A stretch of DNA of 64,000 bases from NCBI RefSeq assembly GCF_006494365.1, contig NZ_VHIP01000001.1, positions 558,001 to 622,000 of the forward strand, given 5' to 3'. Both the position numbers and the translations under genes were made by a program. The stretch's first letter is position 1. Each line of letters begins with the position of its first letter. The notes under the pieces were generated by a model. It worked only from the letters and a program-made list of their open reading frames with translations, did not search any database and was not told the origin of the DNA. The stretch comes from Aestuariibacter sp. GS-14. Lineage in GTDB: Bacteria > Pseudomonadota > Gammaproteobacteria > Enterobacterales > Alteromonadaceae. Shown here one piece after another: positions 52,976-61,975 of this stretch.

Positions 52976-53394
52976 AACCGCCGGATTATTGCCAAAATTG
53001 CATAGTGTGTTTGCCAGCCAGCCAATTACCTAACCATTTGGTCAGGTTTTTTCAACGCAGGGGCTGGCAGTTGAGCGTTGTTTACACTATGATCATGCGC
53101 TGGGTGTCTATTTGAACGCCTATGCAAGGAATCGCTTGCAACCCAACGAAGAGGGGGTAAACTAATCGCCCTTTCGCGACGCATACAACAATGTTTCCTG
53201 GGGTGTTTGCCAGTCTATTCATGTCCCTGGCCGATGCTTTAATCTTAGGAAGTTGACTTATGGCTATTGTGCAGGCTCGGCTCGTACCGAGAAGCCTACG
53301 GTTGTAAAGATGCTTCCGCCCTGAACATTTCGGTTCACGGGCGAACAATAGACAGCGGCACTCTGGGAAGCGCCATTTATCGACGGATACAAGA
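52976..53394. other. Intergenic region with the 6S RNA gene
   Basis: Between ygfB and the ribokinase gene. The only feature seen is the 6S RNA gene at about 53193-53371. No zapA gene, which sits here in E. coli, is found. Confidence 0.7.
53193..53371 (+). ncRNA. ssrS: 6S RNA
   Basis: About 179 nt. The ends pair (TTTCCTGGGGTG at 53194-53205 with CACTCTGGGAA at 53359-53369), the central part contains the conserved GCAGGCTCGG / CCGAGAAGCCT hairpin next to the large bulge, and the size equals that of E. coli 6S RNA. The position upstream of fau (ygfA), with ygfB-pepP-ubiH on the other side, is the conserved one. 6S RNA binds sigma-70 RNA polymerase and represses housekeeping promoters in stationary phase. 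Exact ends are estimated. Confidence 0.85.
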
Positions 53395-54291
53395 ATGGCA
53401 ATAATAAATTTTGGCTCGATAAATATTGATCATGTTTATCAGGTAGACCATTTCGTAGCGCCCGGTGAAACACTTGCCTCAAAAGGTTATCAGCAGTTGC
53501 TCGGTGGCAAAGGCGCTAACCAATCCATTGCCCTGGCTGCGGCCGGTGCCGACGTTCGCCATGTAGGTAAAATCAATCAGTCAGATGTGAGCTTTAAGCA
53601 AACGCTAATTAAGCACGAAATCGATTGTCAGCATCTGCAATGCACCGAAACGCCATCGGGTCATGCCATTATTCAGGTTACCCCATCGGGTGAAAACGCC
53701 ATTGTGCTGTTTGGTGGCGCAAATCAGGAAATCACTGAAAAAGACGTAATGCGCGCTTTGGACAAAACCAAAAGTGCTGACTGGGTACTTACTCAGAACG
53801 AAACCAGTTGCCTTGAAGAAATCTTGCGTCTGGCCCACGAAAAACATCTGAAAGTGGCGTTTAACCCAGCTCCCATGAGCGAGTCGGTAAAGTCGTTGCC
53901 ATTTGACTGCATCGATTTACTGATTGTAAACGAAGTGGAAGCCGCCGCCCTGTCAGGTGAAACGGCACTCGACGACATAGTAAGCCACTTTAAAACCCAT
54001 TGGGCACATGCCGAGGTGATTATTACATTGGGTAAAGCCGGTGTGATGATGTTAAGAAAACACGACACCCTGCAGGTAGATGCATTTGTGGTTGACGCAG
54101 TGGATACCACTGCCGCTGGCGACACCTTTATTGGTTACTTCCTGGCAGCCTACAGTCAGCATGCAGATGCTAAACAAGCATTAAGACGCGCCTGCGCAGC
54201 ATCTGCCATCTCAGTAACCCGCGAGGGCGCAGCGCAATCTATTCCCAAACGTGCAGAAGTCGATCGCTTTTTGGCAAAACACGGCAGCTAA
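53395..54291 (+). CDS. rbsK: Ribokinase (PfkB family)
   Basis: 298 residues. PfkB-family sugar kinase, most like ribokinase: N-terminal GSINIDHVYQVDHFVAPGETLASKGYQ, first signature GGKGANQSIALAAAGA, and the second signature DTTAAGDTFIGYFLAAY with the catalytic Asp. Phosphorylates ribose to ribose 5-phosphate. It is followed 30 bp later by a nucleoside hydrolase gene, so the ribose released from nucleosides is the expected substrate. The pair sits between the 6S RNA and fau genes, which are normally adjacent. Confidence 0.88.
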   Translation: MAIINFGSINIDHVYQVDHFVAPGETLASKGYQQLLGGKGANQSIALAAAGADVRHVGKINQSDVSFKQTLIKHEIDCQHLQCTETPSGHAIIQVTPSGENAIVLFGGANQEITEKDVMRALDKTKSADWVLTQNETSCLEEILRLAHEKHLKVAFNPAPMSESVKSLPFDCIDLLIVNEVEAAALSGETALDDIVSHFKTHWAHAEVIITLGKAGVMMLRKHDTLQVDAFVVDAVDTTAAGDTFIGYFLAAYSQHADAKQALRRACAASAISVTREGAAQSIPKRAEVDRFLAKHGS

Positions 54292-54321
54292 CGGACAAAC
54301 AGAATTTAGGAACTTATAACA

Positions 54322-55266
54322 ATGACCCACAAAATTATTATCGACACGGATCCGGGCATCGATGATGCAATGGCAATCTTTTTTGCCTTACAGTCACCCG
54401 CTATTGAAGTAGTTGGACTTACCACTGTATACGGCAATATTCCGGTAAGCATGGCAGCACGCAACGCATTAACGCTGTGTGACGTTGCAGGTCGTCAGGA
54501 TATCCCGGTTACCGAAGGTGTTGGTATGCCGTGGGTTGGCCCTGAGTCAGGATACGCACATTTTGTGCATGGTGATGATGGTTTTGGCAATATAGGCTTC
54601 CCGCCGTCTACACGTGAAGTTGATCCGCGTAGTTCAGCAGAGTTCATTGTTGAAATGGCACGTAAACATCCAGGGGAAATTACGCTGGTGGCCATTGGTC
54701 CATTAGGCAACATCGCCCTTGCGCTCCGCCTGGAGCCGAATCTGCCGAAGCTGGTAAAAGGCATCAGTATTATGGGTGGCGCGGCGTTTGTGCCGGGCAA
54801 CGTAACCCCGGTAGCCGAAGCGAATATTTGGAATGACGCCCATGCTGCAGACATCGTGTTTTCAGCCGATTGGGAAGTGAAAATGTTTGGTCTGGACGTT
54901 ACCTTGTTTGCGCCTACCGACCCAACATTTGTAGACGTACTGGCCCAGAAAAACCCAACAATGGGTGGCTTCGTACAAAAAGCCGCTCAGTTTTACATTG
55001 AGTTTTATTCCAAAGGCCGTGAGGAAAAAGTGTGTTACTTCCACGACGCGTTCCCGCTGGCTCACTTGGTTCAGCCGGATCTGTTTGAATTCACACAAGG
55101 CAATATCCGCGTGTCCACCGATGAGCTAAACCGCGGTCAAACCATTGTTGCACCGTTTGGCAGTACAGCCAGCCCGCTGTGGACTGAAGCGAAAACCGTG
55201 CAAGCTGCCACGGGAGTCGATCACGAACGCCTGTTCCAGCTATTCGTAGATACTTACGCTCTGTAA
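54322..55266 (+). CDS. Nucleoside hydrolase (inosine-uridine preferring type)
   Basis: 314 residues, standard for the IunH/RihA family. Calcium and ribose-binding motif DTDPGIDDAMAI at residues 7-18 and ITLVAIGPLGNIALAL, SIMGGAAFVPGN, PVAEANIWNDAHAAD are all present. Cleaves ribonucleosides to base and ribose. RBS AGGAA precedes the ATG. Likely cotranscribed with the ribokinase gene; rpiA lies 0.75 kb downstream, so base, ribose and pentose phosphate steps are clustered. The base specificity cannot be told. Confidence 0.92.
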   Translation: MTHKIIIDTDPGIDDAMAIFFALQSPAIEVVGLTTVYGNIPVSMAARNALTLCDVAGRQDIPVTEGVGMPWVGPESGYAHFVHGDDGFGNIGFPPSTREVDPRSSAEFIVEMARKHPGEITLVAIGPLGNIALALRLEPNLPKLVKGISIMGGAAFVPGNVTPVAEANIWNDAHAADIVFSADWEVKMFGLDVTLFAPTDPTFVDVLAQKNPTMGGFVQKAAQFYIEFYSKGREEKVCYFHDAFPLAHLVQPDLFEFTQGNIRVSTDELNRGQTIVAPFGSTASPLWTEAKTVQAATGVDHERLFQLFVDTYAL

Positions 55267-55273
55267 CAGCGCT

Positions 55274-55299
55274 GCGCTGTGAATATCTGTTCACAGCGC
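55274..55299 (+). terminator. Hairpin after the nucleoside hydrolase gene
   Basis: Perfect 10-bp stem GCGCTGTGAA (55274-55283) with TTCACAGCGC (55290-55299), 6-nt loop, eight bases after the stop codon. There is no T run, so it may be an attenuating or RNA-protecting hairpin rather than a true terminator. Confidence 0.45.
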
Positions 55300-55337
55300 A
55301 CAATATCGCTGCACCGAGTGTTAACTGTACCGTTCAC

Positions 55338-55940
55338 ATGCACATCAATCGCCAAACTCTCCGTAAAACGTTGCGCCAGGCTCGCCGGGCGTTATGTTCC
55401 AGCGAACAGCAACACGCTGCGGCAGCCTTGCAGCAACAATTGAGTCACTTTCTGCCTGCCAGTACCAAACAATTGGCCGGTTATATGGCCAGCGATGGCG
55501 AAATAGATTTATCTCCCACACTTTCATGGTGTCATTCAAAGGGCATAGCCACATCGCTGCCCGTTATCCACCCGTTCTCGGGTAAGCACTTGTTGTTTCA
55601 ACAATTCGATTGCAACACGGTGATGACCAAAAATAAATTTGGCATTGAAGAACCCGCATTAAACAGCACCAAAATCGTTGAACTGCTCAGTCACGATTGC
55701 CTGCTAATGCCACTGGTGGGATTCGACGCCCAGGGTAACAGGCTGGGCATGGGGGGCGGATTTTACGATCGTACCCTGGCACCACTGACAAACGAGTCCA
55801 TGAATACCACTAACAGTGCCAGAAGACCGCTTTTAATTGGGGTAGCGCACGACTGCCAGCAGGTTGAGCAACTACCCATTGAAGCCTGGGATATTCCGCT
55901 GGATGTCATCATCACGCCTACCCAATGCATTGAACGTTAA
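55338..55940 (+). CDS. fau: 5-formyltetrahydrofolate cyclo-ligase
   Basis: 200 residues (YgfA family). ATP-dependent conversion of 5-formyl-THF to 5,10-methenyl-THF. Characteristic motifs: LMPLVGFDAQGNRLGMGGGFYDRTL and the C-terminal LIGVAHDCQQVEQLPIEAWDIPLDVIITP. Linkage to 6S RNA and to serA/rpiA matches the gammaproteobacterial order. No clear RBS before the ATG. Confidence 0.93.
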   Translation: MHINRQTLRKTLRQARRALCSSEQQHAAAALQQQLSHFLPASTKQLAGYMASDGEIDLSPTLSWCHSKGIATSLPVIHPFSGKHLLFQQFDCNTVMTKNKFGIEEPALNSTKIVELLSHDCLLMPLVGFDAQGNRLGMGGGFYDRTLAPLTNESMNTTNSARRPLLIGVAHDCQQVEQLPIEAWDIPLDVIITPTQCIER

Positions 55941-56013
55941 AAAAAATACAATAGTTGTGTAATGATCCTGCAGTTTCGCTAAAATAACGCCTCATTTTCA
56001 GGCGGGAACCACT

Positions 56014-56667
56014 ATGGATCAAAATGCGAAAAAGCAGGCCGTAGGCCGTGCAGCCCTTAAATACGTTGAACCAGACACCATAATTGGCGTAGGAACAGGC
56101 TCAACAGTAAATCATTTCATCGACGCACTGGCCGACATTAAACACACTATAACCGGTGCAGTGTCGAGTTCCGTTGCTTCCACAGAGCGCCTAAAAGCAC
56201 TGGGTATTGAAGTGTTCGACTTAAACAGCGTCGATCAGCTTTCTATTTATGTGGATGGTGCCGACGAAGTTACCGAGCATAAACACATGATTAAAGGTGG
56301 CGGCGCCGCCCTGACTCAGGAAAAAATTGTTTCTGCAGTAGCAAAAACCTTCGTGTGTATTGTAGACGACAGCAAAGAAGTGGGCGTGTTAGGCAAGTTC
56401 CCATTGCCCGTTGAGGTGATCCCTATGGCACGCTCCTATGTTGCCCGTGAACTGGTAAAACTGGGCGGCGATCCTGTTTACCGCGAAGGCGTGGTTACCG
56501 ATAACGGAAACGTGATCCTGGATGTACACAATTTGTCGATTGTGAACCCTCGGGAAATGGAAAAAGCCATCAATAACATAGCAGGCGTCGTAACTAACGG
56601 CATATTTGCATTGCGTGGTGCCGATGTTGTGCTGGTTGCAACCAACAATGGCGTGGTAACCCGATAA
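56014..56667 (+). CDS. rpiA: Ribose-5-phosphate isomerase A
   Basis: 217 residues, typical. Interconverts ribose 5-phosphate and ribulose 5-phosphate. Motifs: [15 protein letters not shown] (phosphate loop), [28 protein letters not shown] (catalytic Asp and Lys region). RBS GCGGGA is well placed. Upstream of serA as in E. coli, though here both are on the plus strand with the salvage genes. Confidence 0.97.
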   Translation: MDQNAKKQAVGRAALKYVEPDTIIGVGTGSTVNHFIDALADIKHTITGAVSSSVASTERLKALGIEVFDLNSVDQLSIYVDGADEVTEHKHMIKGGGAALTQEKIVSAVAKTFVCIVDDSKEVGVLGKFPLPVEVIPMARSYVARELVKLGGDPVYREGVVTDNGNVILDVHNLSIVNPREMEKAINNIAGVVTNGIFALRGADVVLVATNNGVVTR

Positions 56668-56829
56668 GATTGCCTGTGGGTCGGTAGGTAATACCGGCCT
56701 ATAAGTTAAATAAATGCATATTATTCCAAACTGAACTATACAAACCGCTTTCACCGCTGGAACAGTTTGTGTTATTTTAACCATATAGACGTCCAGATGT
56801 CTCCCAACCCCTGACTGAGAAGCGATGTA

Positions 56830-58059
56830 ATGAGCAAATATTCACTTTCTAAAGACAAAATTCGTATCCTTTTGCTGGAAGGCGTGCACAAAAGTGCTGT
56901 TGAAACGCTTGAATCAAATGGTTACACCAACATTGAATACCTGAAAACGTCTCTGCCGGAAGACGAATTGATTGAAAAAATCAAAGATGTTCACTTTATT
57001 GGTATTCGCTCGCGCACGCACATCAGTGAGAAAGTAGTAGAGGCGGCCAGCAAACTGGTAGCCATCGGCTGTTTCTGTATCGGCACCAATCAGGTTGATC
57101 TGGCCGCTACTAAGGCACGCGGTATTCCGGTATTTAACGCGCCCTTCTCCAATACCCGTTCGGTTGCTGAATTAGTACTGGGACAACTCATCCTGTTGCT
57201 GCGTCGTATCCCTGAGAAAAACGCCCTGGCCCATCGCGGTGGTTGGGATAAATCAGCGGTAGGTTCATACGAAGCCCGCGGTAAAACTCTGGGGATCATT
57301 GGTTACGGCCACATTGGTACACAGCTTTCGATTCTGGCAGAGCACCTGGGCATGAAAGTGCGCTTCTTCGATATCGAAGATAAGCTGGTACTGGGCAACT
57401 CAGAACAAATCAAAACTATTGACGAGCTGCTGGCGATGTCTGATGTAGTGTCATTGCATGTGCCTGAAACACCACAAACCAAGAATATGATTGGTAAAGC
57501 GCAGCTTGCTAAAATGAAACCGGGCGCAATTTTCATCAACGCCTCTCGTGGCACTGTAGTTGATATTGACGCACTGGCTGAGGCGATGGCGTCTGGCCAC
57601 ATTGGTGGTGCCGCTATTGACGTATTCCCGGTTGAGCCAAAATCAAACGATGAAGAGTTTATGTCGCCCCTACGCGCGTTCGACAATGTGATCTTAACGC
57701 CGCACGTGGGTGGTAGCACTCAGGAAGCACAGCAAAACATTGGTATTGAAGTAGCGGGTAAACTGGCTAAATACAGCGATAACGGTTCTACGCTGTCTGC
57801 GGTTAACTTCCCTGAAGTATCATTGCCTGAACATGGTGGACGCTCACGTCTGTTGCACGTTCACGAAAACCGTCCGGGTGTGCTAACACAAATTAACCAG
57901 GCGTTTGCGGAAAAAGGCATCAATATTGAAGCGCAATACCTGCAAACCAGTGCGGAAATTGGTTACGTCGTTATTGATGTAGAAGCCGACAAAGCTGACG
58001 AAGCGCTTAACGAACTTTCAGCAATTAAAGGCACCATTAAGACTCGCGTACTGCACTAA
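56830..58059 (+). CDS. serA: D-3-phosphoglycerate dehydrogenase
   Basis: 409 residues, the E. coli-type length with a C-terminal ACT domain. Oxidises 3-phosphoglycerate to 3-phosphohydroxypyruvate, the first step of serine synthesis, with feedback inhibition by serine through the ACT domain (LLHVHENRPGVLTQINQAFAEKGINIEAQYLQT). NAD-binding GYGHIGTQLS and the catalytic Arg, Glu and His regions (NASRGTVVD, DVFPVEP, LTPHVGGST) are all present. Followed by a strong hairpin terminator. Confidence 0.97.
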   Translation: MSKYSLSKDKIRILLLEGVHKSAVETLESNGYTNIEYLKTSLPEDELIEKIKDVHFIGIRSRTHISEKVVEAASKLVAIGCFCIGTNQVDLAATKARGIPVFNAPFSNTRSVAELVLGQLILLLRRIPEKNALAHRGGWDKSAVGSYEARGKTLGIIGYGHIGTQLSILAEHLGMKVRFFDIEDKLVLGNSEQIKTIDELLAMSDVVSLHVPETPQTKNMIGKAQLAKMKPGAIFINASRGTVVDIDALAEAMASGHIGGAAIDVFPVEPKSNDEEFMSPLRAFDNVILTPHVGGSTQEAQQNIGIEVAGKLAKYSDNGSTLSAVNFPEVSLPEHGGRSRLLHVHENRPGVLTQINQAFAEKGINIEAQYLQTSAEIGYVVIDVEADKADEALNELSAIKGTIKTRVLH

Positions 58060-58101
58060 GTTACGAAACCTGCCTATCCGGGTGTCATGGCATCCGGATA
58101 C

Positions 58102-58139
58102 AAAAAATCCCCGCTGTGTTGCCATAGCGGGGATTTTTT
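58102..58139. terminator. Bidirectional rho-independent terminator after serA
   Basis: Perfect 14-bp stem, AAAAAATCCCCGCT (58102-58115) with AGCGGGGATTTTTT (58126-58139), 10-nt loop. It serves serA and the convergent DUF481 gene. Confidence 0.92.
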
Positions 58140-58196
58140 ATATTAACTTTTGGAGCTGCTACGCATTTTTACCTGCGTAGCTTAGCACTACACTAC

Positions 58197-58934
58197 TTAA
58201 AAGAAGTTATAAACCAAGGTTACCGCCGTTTCGGTATCCAGGTTTTCAATATCCGACGCTACCTTGCTGTTGTGGTCCAGTCGCAATGACACCTTCATCG
58301 ACAGCGAGCCGCTAATAGTGGCACTTAACGCTGATTCCGCACGAGACTTGGTGTTTTCAGAACCCACTTCTGTACTCAGTGTTTGCGTGAACTTGGCGGT
58401 ATCCGAAATAAACCATTTATAGGCCAGTGAGCCACGAACAATGAAGCTACTGGTATCATCACCGTCTTGTGTTTCAGAAAACGCATAACCCGGACCGATG
58501 CTGTATTCAAATGCCGACTTGTTGGTTTTCCAGACTTTCTGAGACCAACCACCCGCTAACGTAGCCTGGTAGGCGAAGTTACTCAAACGGTCATCTTCAT
58601 ACGAAGAGAACACGAATAAACGGTGATCAGGATTATCTAATTTGTAATTACCCTGTGCAGAAGCAAAGAATTTCTGGGCAGATGTACGCTCAACTTCTTC
58701 CCCGTCAACTTCAACGGTTTCTTTTTTGTACAATCCTTCAATGGCGTAATCGTTCGACCAGCTTTCAAATTCCTGCTGAGCAGTAATACCGGCTGTCATA
58801 GAAGATGTCTCGGTATTACCTGTGGTAACAATGAGACCAAACTCACCGTCCATCGTAAAAGGCTTAGTTTCATCCTGAGCAACTGCAGACGAAGCAACAG
58901 TGGCAATAGCCGCGGCAAGGAGTAGTTTTTTCAT
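58197..58934 (-). CDS. DUF481 outer-membrane-type protein
   Basis: 245 residues with a signal peptide (MKKLLLAAAIATVASSAVAQ) and a body of alternating beta strands ending in VYNFF, an outer-membrane barrel-type C-terminus. The wording (GEFGLIVTTGNTETSSMTAGI; RLFVFSSYEDDRLSNFAYQATLAGGWSQKVW; FEYSIGPGYAFSET) matches DUF481 (YdiY-like), a salt-inducible family of unknown role. A paralogue lies just downstream of it on the other side (59063-59872). Stand-alone unit ending at the serA terminator. Confidence 0.88.
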   Translation of the reverse strand: MKKLLLAAAIATVASSAVAQDETKPFTMDGEFGLIVTTGNTETSSMTAGITAQQEFESWSNDYAIEGLYKKETVEVDGEEVERTSAQKFFASAQGNYKLDNPDHRLFVFSSYEDDRLSNFAYQATLAGGWSQKVWKTNKSAFEYSIGPGYAFSETQDGDDTSSFIVRGSLAYKWFISDTAKFTQTLSTEVGSENTKSRAESALSATISGSLSMKVSLRLDHNSKVASDIENLDTETAVTLVYNFF

Positions 58935-59062
58935 GGGATATCCTAAATTGACTCAAATCCTGACAGGCCTGACAGAAAACAGGCCCTGATGACGCTATGT
59001 TAAAGCAAACCGATGTAAAATCAACGAATCTATTCAGACCTTCTTACTGCTAATGAAAGTGA

Positions 59063-59872
59063 TCAGAAAAAGCGATACACCACGGCAACTGACGTTTCAG
59101 TATTTAAAGACATATTGTCGCTGGTTGGATTGGTGTTGTGCTGCATTATAAAAGAGAGTTTTAAAGCCAGTGATTCAAACAAGTTTGCCGACAATGAGGT
59201 TTCTGTTCTGGATTTAATGTTGTCTTCACCAGCCTCGGTACTCACAAACTGACGCAATTTTGCCCCGGTCGGCCAAATGTAATGATACTCGGCTGACGCT
59301 CGAACGATGAAACCATGAATGTTTTTTGCTTTTTCACCTGAGTCCAGCTTGGCGAAACTGTAACCCGGCCCAACTGAAAACCGAAAATCACTAATTTCGT
59401 TACGCCAAACCTGCTGAGACCAACCTCCCGCTATTGACGAGCGGTGATCATAACCGTTGAACCTATCATCTTCGTAATCGCCGTACACAAACAACCGCTG
59501 GTTTTCTACCCGGAGCTTGTAATCAGATTGCACATACGTATACAAACGTTGGGCTGTGGTTTGCTTTAAAGTGCCTTCGTCACTATCGACTTCCGACTGC
59601 TTATACAAAAACTCCACCCAATACTGATTGGCGAACATGTCGTTTTCATGCTCGGATTTGAGGCTGCTTTTTATTGACGTAGCGTTGGTATTACCCGACG
59701 AAAAGATAATACCCAGCTGCCCGTCCAGCGTGAAACGGTCTTTGGGCTCTTCATCGTATTCAACAAAATCGGCATGATAGAGCGTTCTGATCAAATCTTT
59801 GTCGGCAGCATTAGCGCAAAAACTGCTACAAATCAGTGAGATCAGCGCACTGAGAATAATTCGGTGTACCAT
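59063..59872 (-). CDS. DUF481 outer-membrane-type protein, paralogue
   Basis: 269 residues with a signal peptide (about 1-22, ending CANA). Aligns along its length with the previous protein: GQLGIIFSSGNTNATSIK, LFVYGDYEDDRFNGYDHRSSIAGGWSQQVW, FRFSVGPGYSFAKL, and ends VVYRFF. The pair results from tandem duplication and is well diverged. Same strand, upstream of the first copy by 128 bp. Function unknown. Confidence 0.87.
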   Translation of the reverse strand: MVHRIILSALISLICSSFCANAADKDLIRTLYHADFVEYDEEPKDRFTLDGQLGIIFSSGNTNATSIKSSLKSEHENDMFANQYWVEFLYKQSEVDSDEGTLKQTTAQRLYTYVQSDYKLRVENQRLFVYGDYEDDRFNGYDHRSSIAGGWSQQVWRNEISDFRFSVGPGYSFAKLDSGEKAKNIHGFIVRASAEYHYIWPTGAKLRQFVSTEAGEDNIKSRTETSLSANLFESLALKLSFIMQHNTNPTSDNMSLNTETSVAVVYRFF

Positions 59873-59910
59873 CTGAAAGTGTTTTATTTGTTGTTATGTG
59901 CCTGTTGGTG

Positions 59911-60729
59911 CTACATCACAGACATTGCCACTTTATTGGTTTCCTTTTGTGCATAAAGTTTGGCGTTTTGCAGCACTTCGTCATCAATTGGCAACAAACG
60001 AGTCATATCAGGTGTAATGATGTCCAAATCTGCGTATTTATCACGCTGATAATGCGTTGTTGTAAGCCTTATGGCACAGGTTAACAAAGACACGTCTAAG
60101 TCGCTAGCCAATTTAACCCGATTATGTGCAAACTTAACCGGATAATACAGCGGCATCGGCAACCGCCAGCGTTCCATTATCTCACCACTACATTCACTGA
60201 AACAAAAGCCAAAATGTTGTTGCTGTCGCTCCCAGGGAGTGCCCGGATGGTCATCTTTCATGTAGGCCTGGTATTTCTTTGCGTCTTTCTTGGCAACCAC
60301 CAATTCGCTGAGGTTTTGCAGGATCCCCATGACAAAAAAGCGATCGCTGCCGCGTACATTAAGTTCTTTGCCCAGATACTTGGCCACCATGCCAGTAAAC
60401 ACCGATTGTCGCCAGTGCTCGTCTAACATCAGGCATTCGTTATCAAAATGCTTAAACGCAATATTCGCAGTTTCTGCCAACACCAGATTATATAACGCTT
60501 CACCGCCGATTACGCTTACCGCTTTGGTAATGGAATCTACCTGCGAAGGAAAGCGAAACAAAGCGCTGTTTGCTAAACGCAGGATTTTAGCTGTCAGGGA
60601 AGGATCAACACTGATTAACGCGGCGATGTCGTCCATATCTGAACGGGGATCGTCCAGTACATTGCGCAAACGCAGGCAAATGTCTGGTAAGGTGAACGAA
60701 TGAGTCGCGTATTCGATATATTGGTTCAT
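59911..60729 (-). CDS. HDOD-domain protein
   Basis: 272 residues. The N-terminal and middle part is an HDOD domain (PDICLRLRNVLDDPRSDMDDIAALISVDPSLTAKILRLANSALFRFPSQVDSITKAVSVIGGEALYNLVLAETANIAF), a catalytically dead HD-like fold found in signalling proteins. No second signalling domain is attached. RBS GAGG before the ATG. Probably a signal-transduction or regulatory adaptor; the partner is unknown. Confidence 0.88.
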   Translation of the reverse strand: MNQYIEYATHSFTLPDICLRLRNVLDDPRSDMDDIAALISVDPSLTAKILRLANSALFRFPSQVDSITKAVSVIGGEALYNLVLAETANIAFKHFDNECLMLDEHWRQSVFTGMVAKYLGKELNVRGSDRFFVMGILQNLSELVVAKKDAKKYQAYMKDDHPGTPWERQQQHFGFCFSECSGEIMERWRLPMPLYYPVKFAHNRVKLASDLDVSLLTCAIRLTTTHYQRDKYADLDIITPDMTRLLPIDDEVLQNAKLYAQKETNKVAMSVM

Positions 60730-60835
60730 TAATGCTAAAACCTCTCAATTTTCAAATAAGTATATCAGCGAATTTGAAAGTTTCCGGGATTTTTAACCGG
60801 TAATCTCAGGCTGCGTTGGTTACCGTCAGAAAGCG

Positions 60836-61117
60836 TTACCCGACGTCATCGGAAAACAAACTGCCCTGCTCAGTCAGGTTATCCTGCATACTGTTCTGAT
60901 CGCCCGATTGCCGACGCTGCGCGTAACGCTTGCGCCGCTGACAGGCTTCCAGGATAACCCGGCGGGTAGCATCATCAACCTTCAACCAATACAGGCGCTC
61001 TTCCCGTGAGCGGAAACACCCTTTACAAAACCCTTTTGGCCCACTTTGGCACACGCCAATACATGGGCTTTGCAAAGCAAAAAACTCTAACTGGGCTGGT
61101 TGATGTTGATCTGCCAT
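60836..61117 (-). CDS. DUF1289 family protein
   Basis: 93 residues from ATG 61117. The four-cysteine pattern SPCIGVCQSGPKGFCKGCFRS (C-x3-C ... C-x2-C) and the following EERLYWLKVDDATRRVILEACQRRK are characteristic of DUF1289, small proteins thought to bind iron-sulfur or zinc. Function unknown. The tail is polar and probably disordered. Confidence 0.85.
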   Translation of the reverse strand: MADQHQPAQLEFFALQSPCIGVCQSGPKGFCKGCFRSREERLYWLKVDDATRRVILEACQRRKRYAQRRQSGDQNSMQDNLTEQGSLFSDDVG

Positions 61118-61196
61118 AGTCACTTACATAGGCCATTCACTATAAATAGCTTAGCATGGGTTGGGGTTTCATACCTATAATTGCCTCGCCCAATCA

Positions 61197-61907
61197 TTAA
61201 TCAACCAGCGTATATTCTATGGTTGATACCACTCTCACTATTTTGATATGTGGATGCTGGCTGTCGCGTTCAGATATTGAAAACTGCCCTTGGTTGGCGC
61301 GTTTAATTTTGCCCAATGTACTGTTTGAATCATTGGCAAACTTCTCTGCCACTTCCCTGGCGTTTACCGTTGCCTCTTCAATCATGGCTGGTTTTACCTC
61401 ATTGAGGCGGGTGAACATGAACTCGGTACGGGCCTGATAACTCTCGGTGCTTAACGCAACCCCTTTTGCCAACAGCTCGGACATATGTTGCATTGCAAGG
61501 CGCACAGTTGGAACATTCTGCGTATAAACCGTTACCGTTTGCGTTGCACTGTAACGAAAGGTAACGTCCTCATTCCCCCCGTAGCGCTGGGCAAGTTTGT
61601 CTGTCACTTCTGGCAAGCCAATGGTGATTGACGCTTCATCAATGCCCTGCTGCAATAAGAATTGTTTAACCAATTCACTGTTACGCGCGGTAGACGCGTA
61701 CAGCGCCGTTAAGTCGTTACCCGCTTCGATAAACTGCACAGGCCAGATAACCTGATCTGCCAGATATTCCTGTTCGGATAACCCTTTCACTACCACTGAG
61801 CGCTCCCACTGTTTAGCTTCAAGCAACGCCGAGCCAGTTAAACTGCCTAGCGCAGATAATCCTGCAACCAAACCAATAGCAAGAATTGCCGCTGCACCTT
61901 TGTTCAT
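61197..61907 (-). CDS. SIMPL-domain (DUF541) protein
   Basis: 236 residues with an N-terminal hydrophobic segment (about 5-27) acting as signal or anchor, then the SIMPL domain (VVKGLSEQEYLADQVIWPVQF ... RYSATQTVTVYTQNVPTVRLAMQHMSELLAKGVAL ... FTRLNEVKPAMIEEATVNAREVAEKFANDSNSTLGKIKRANQG). Related E. coli YggE is periplasmic and linked to oxidative stress. Single gene unit. Confidence 0.87.
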   Translation of the reverse strand: MNKGAAAILAIGLVAGLSALGSLTGSALLEAKQWERSVVVKGLSEQEYLADQVIWPVQFIEAGNDLTALYASTARNSELVKQFLLQQGIDEASITIGLPEVTDKLAQRYGGNEDVTFRYSATQTVTVYTQNVPTVRLAMQHMSELLAKGVALSTESYQARTEFMFTRLNEVKPAMIEEATVNAREVAEKFANDSNSTLGKIKRANQGQFSISERDSQHPHIKIVRVVSTIEYTLVD

Positions 61908-61975
61908 TGTTGTACGTTCCTTTGTTCGGGTATTAAGGTAATCCTAATATCAGATTCTGACCACAAAAAGGCAGC

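Noticed and set aside
53082-53348. Minus-strand frame of 88 codons over the 6S RNA
   Set aside because: It overlaps the structured RNA, has no RBS and no recognisable protein sequence.
56389-56784. Minus-strand frame of 131 codons
   Set aside because: Antisense shadow of rpiA.
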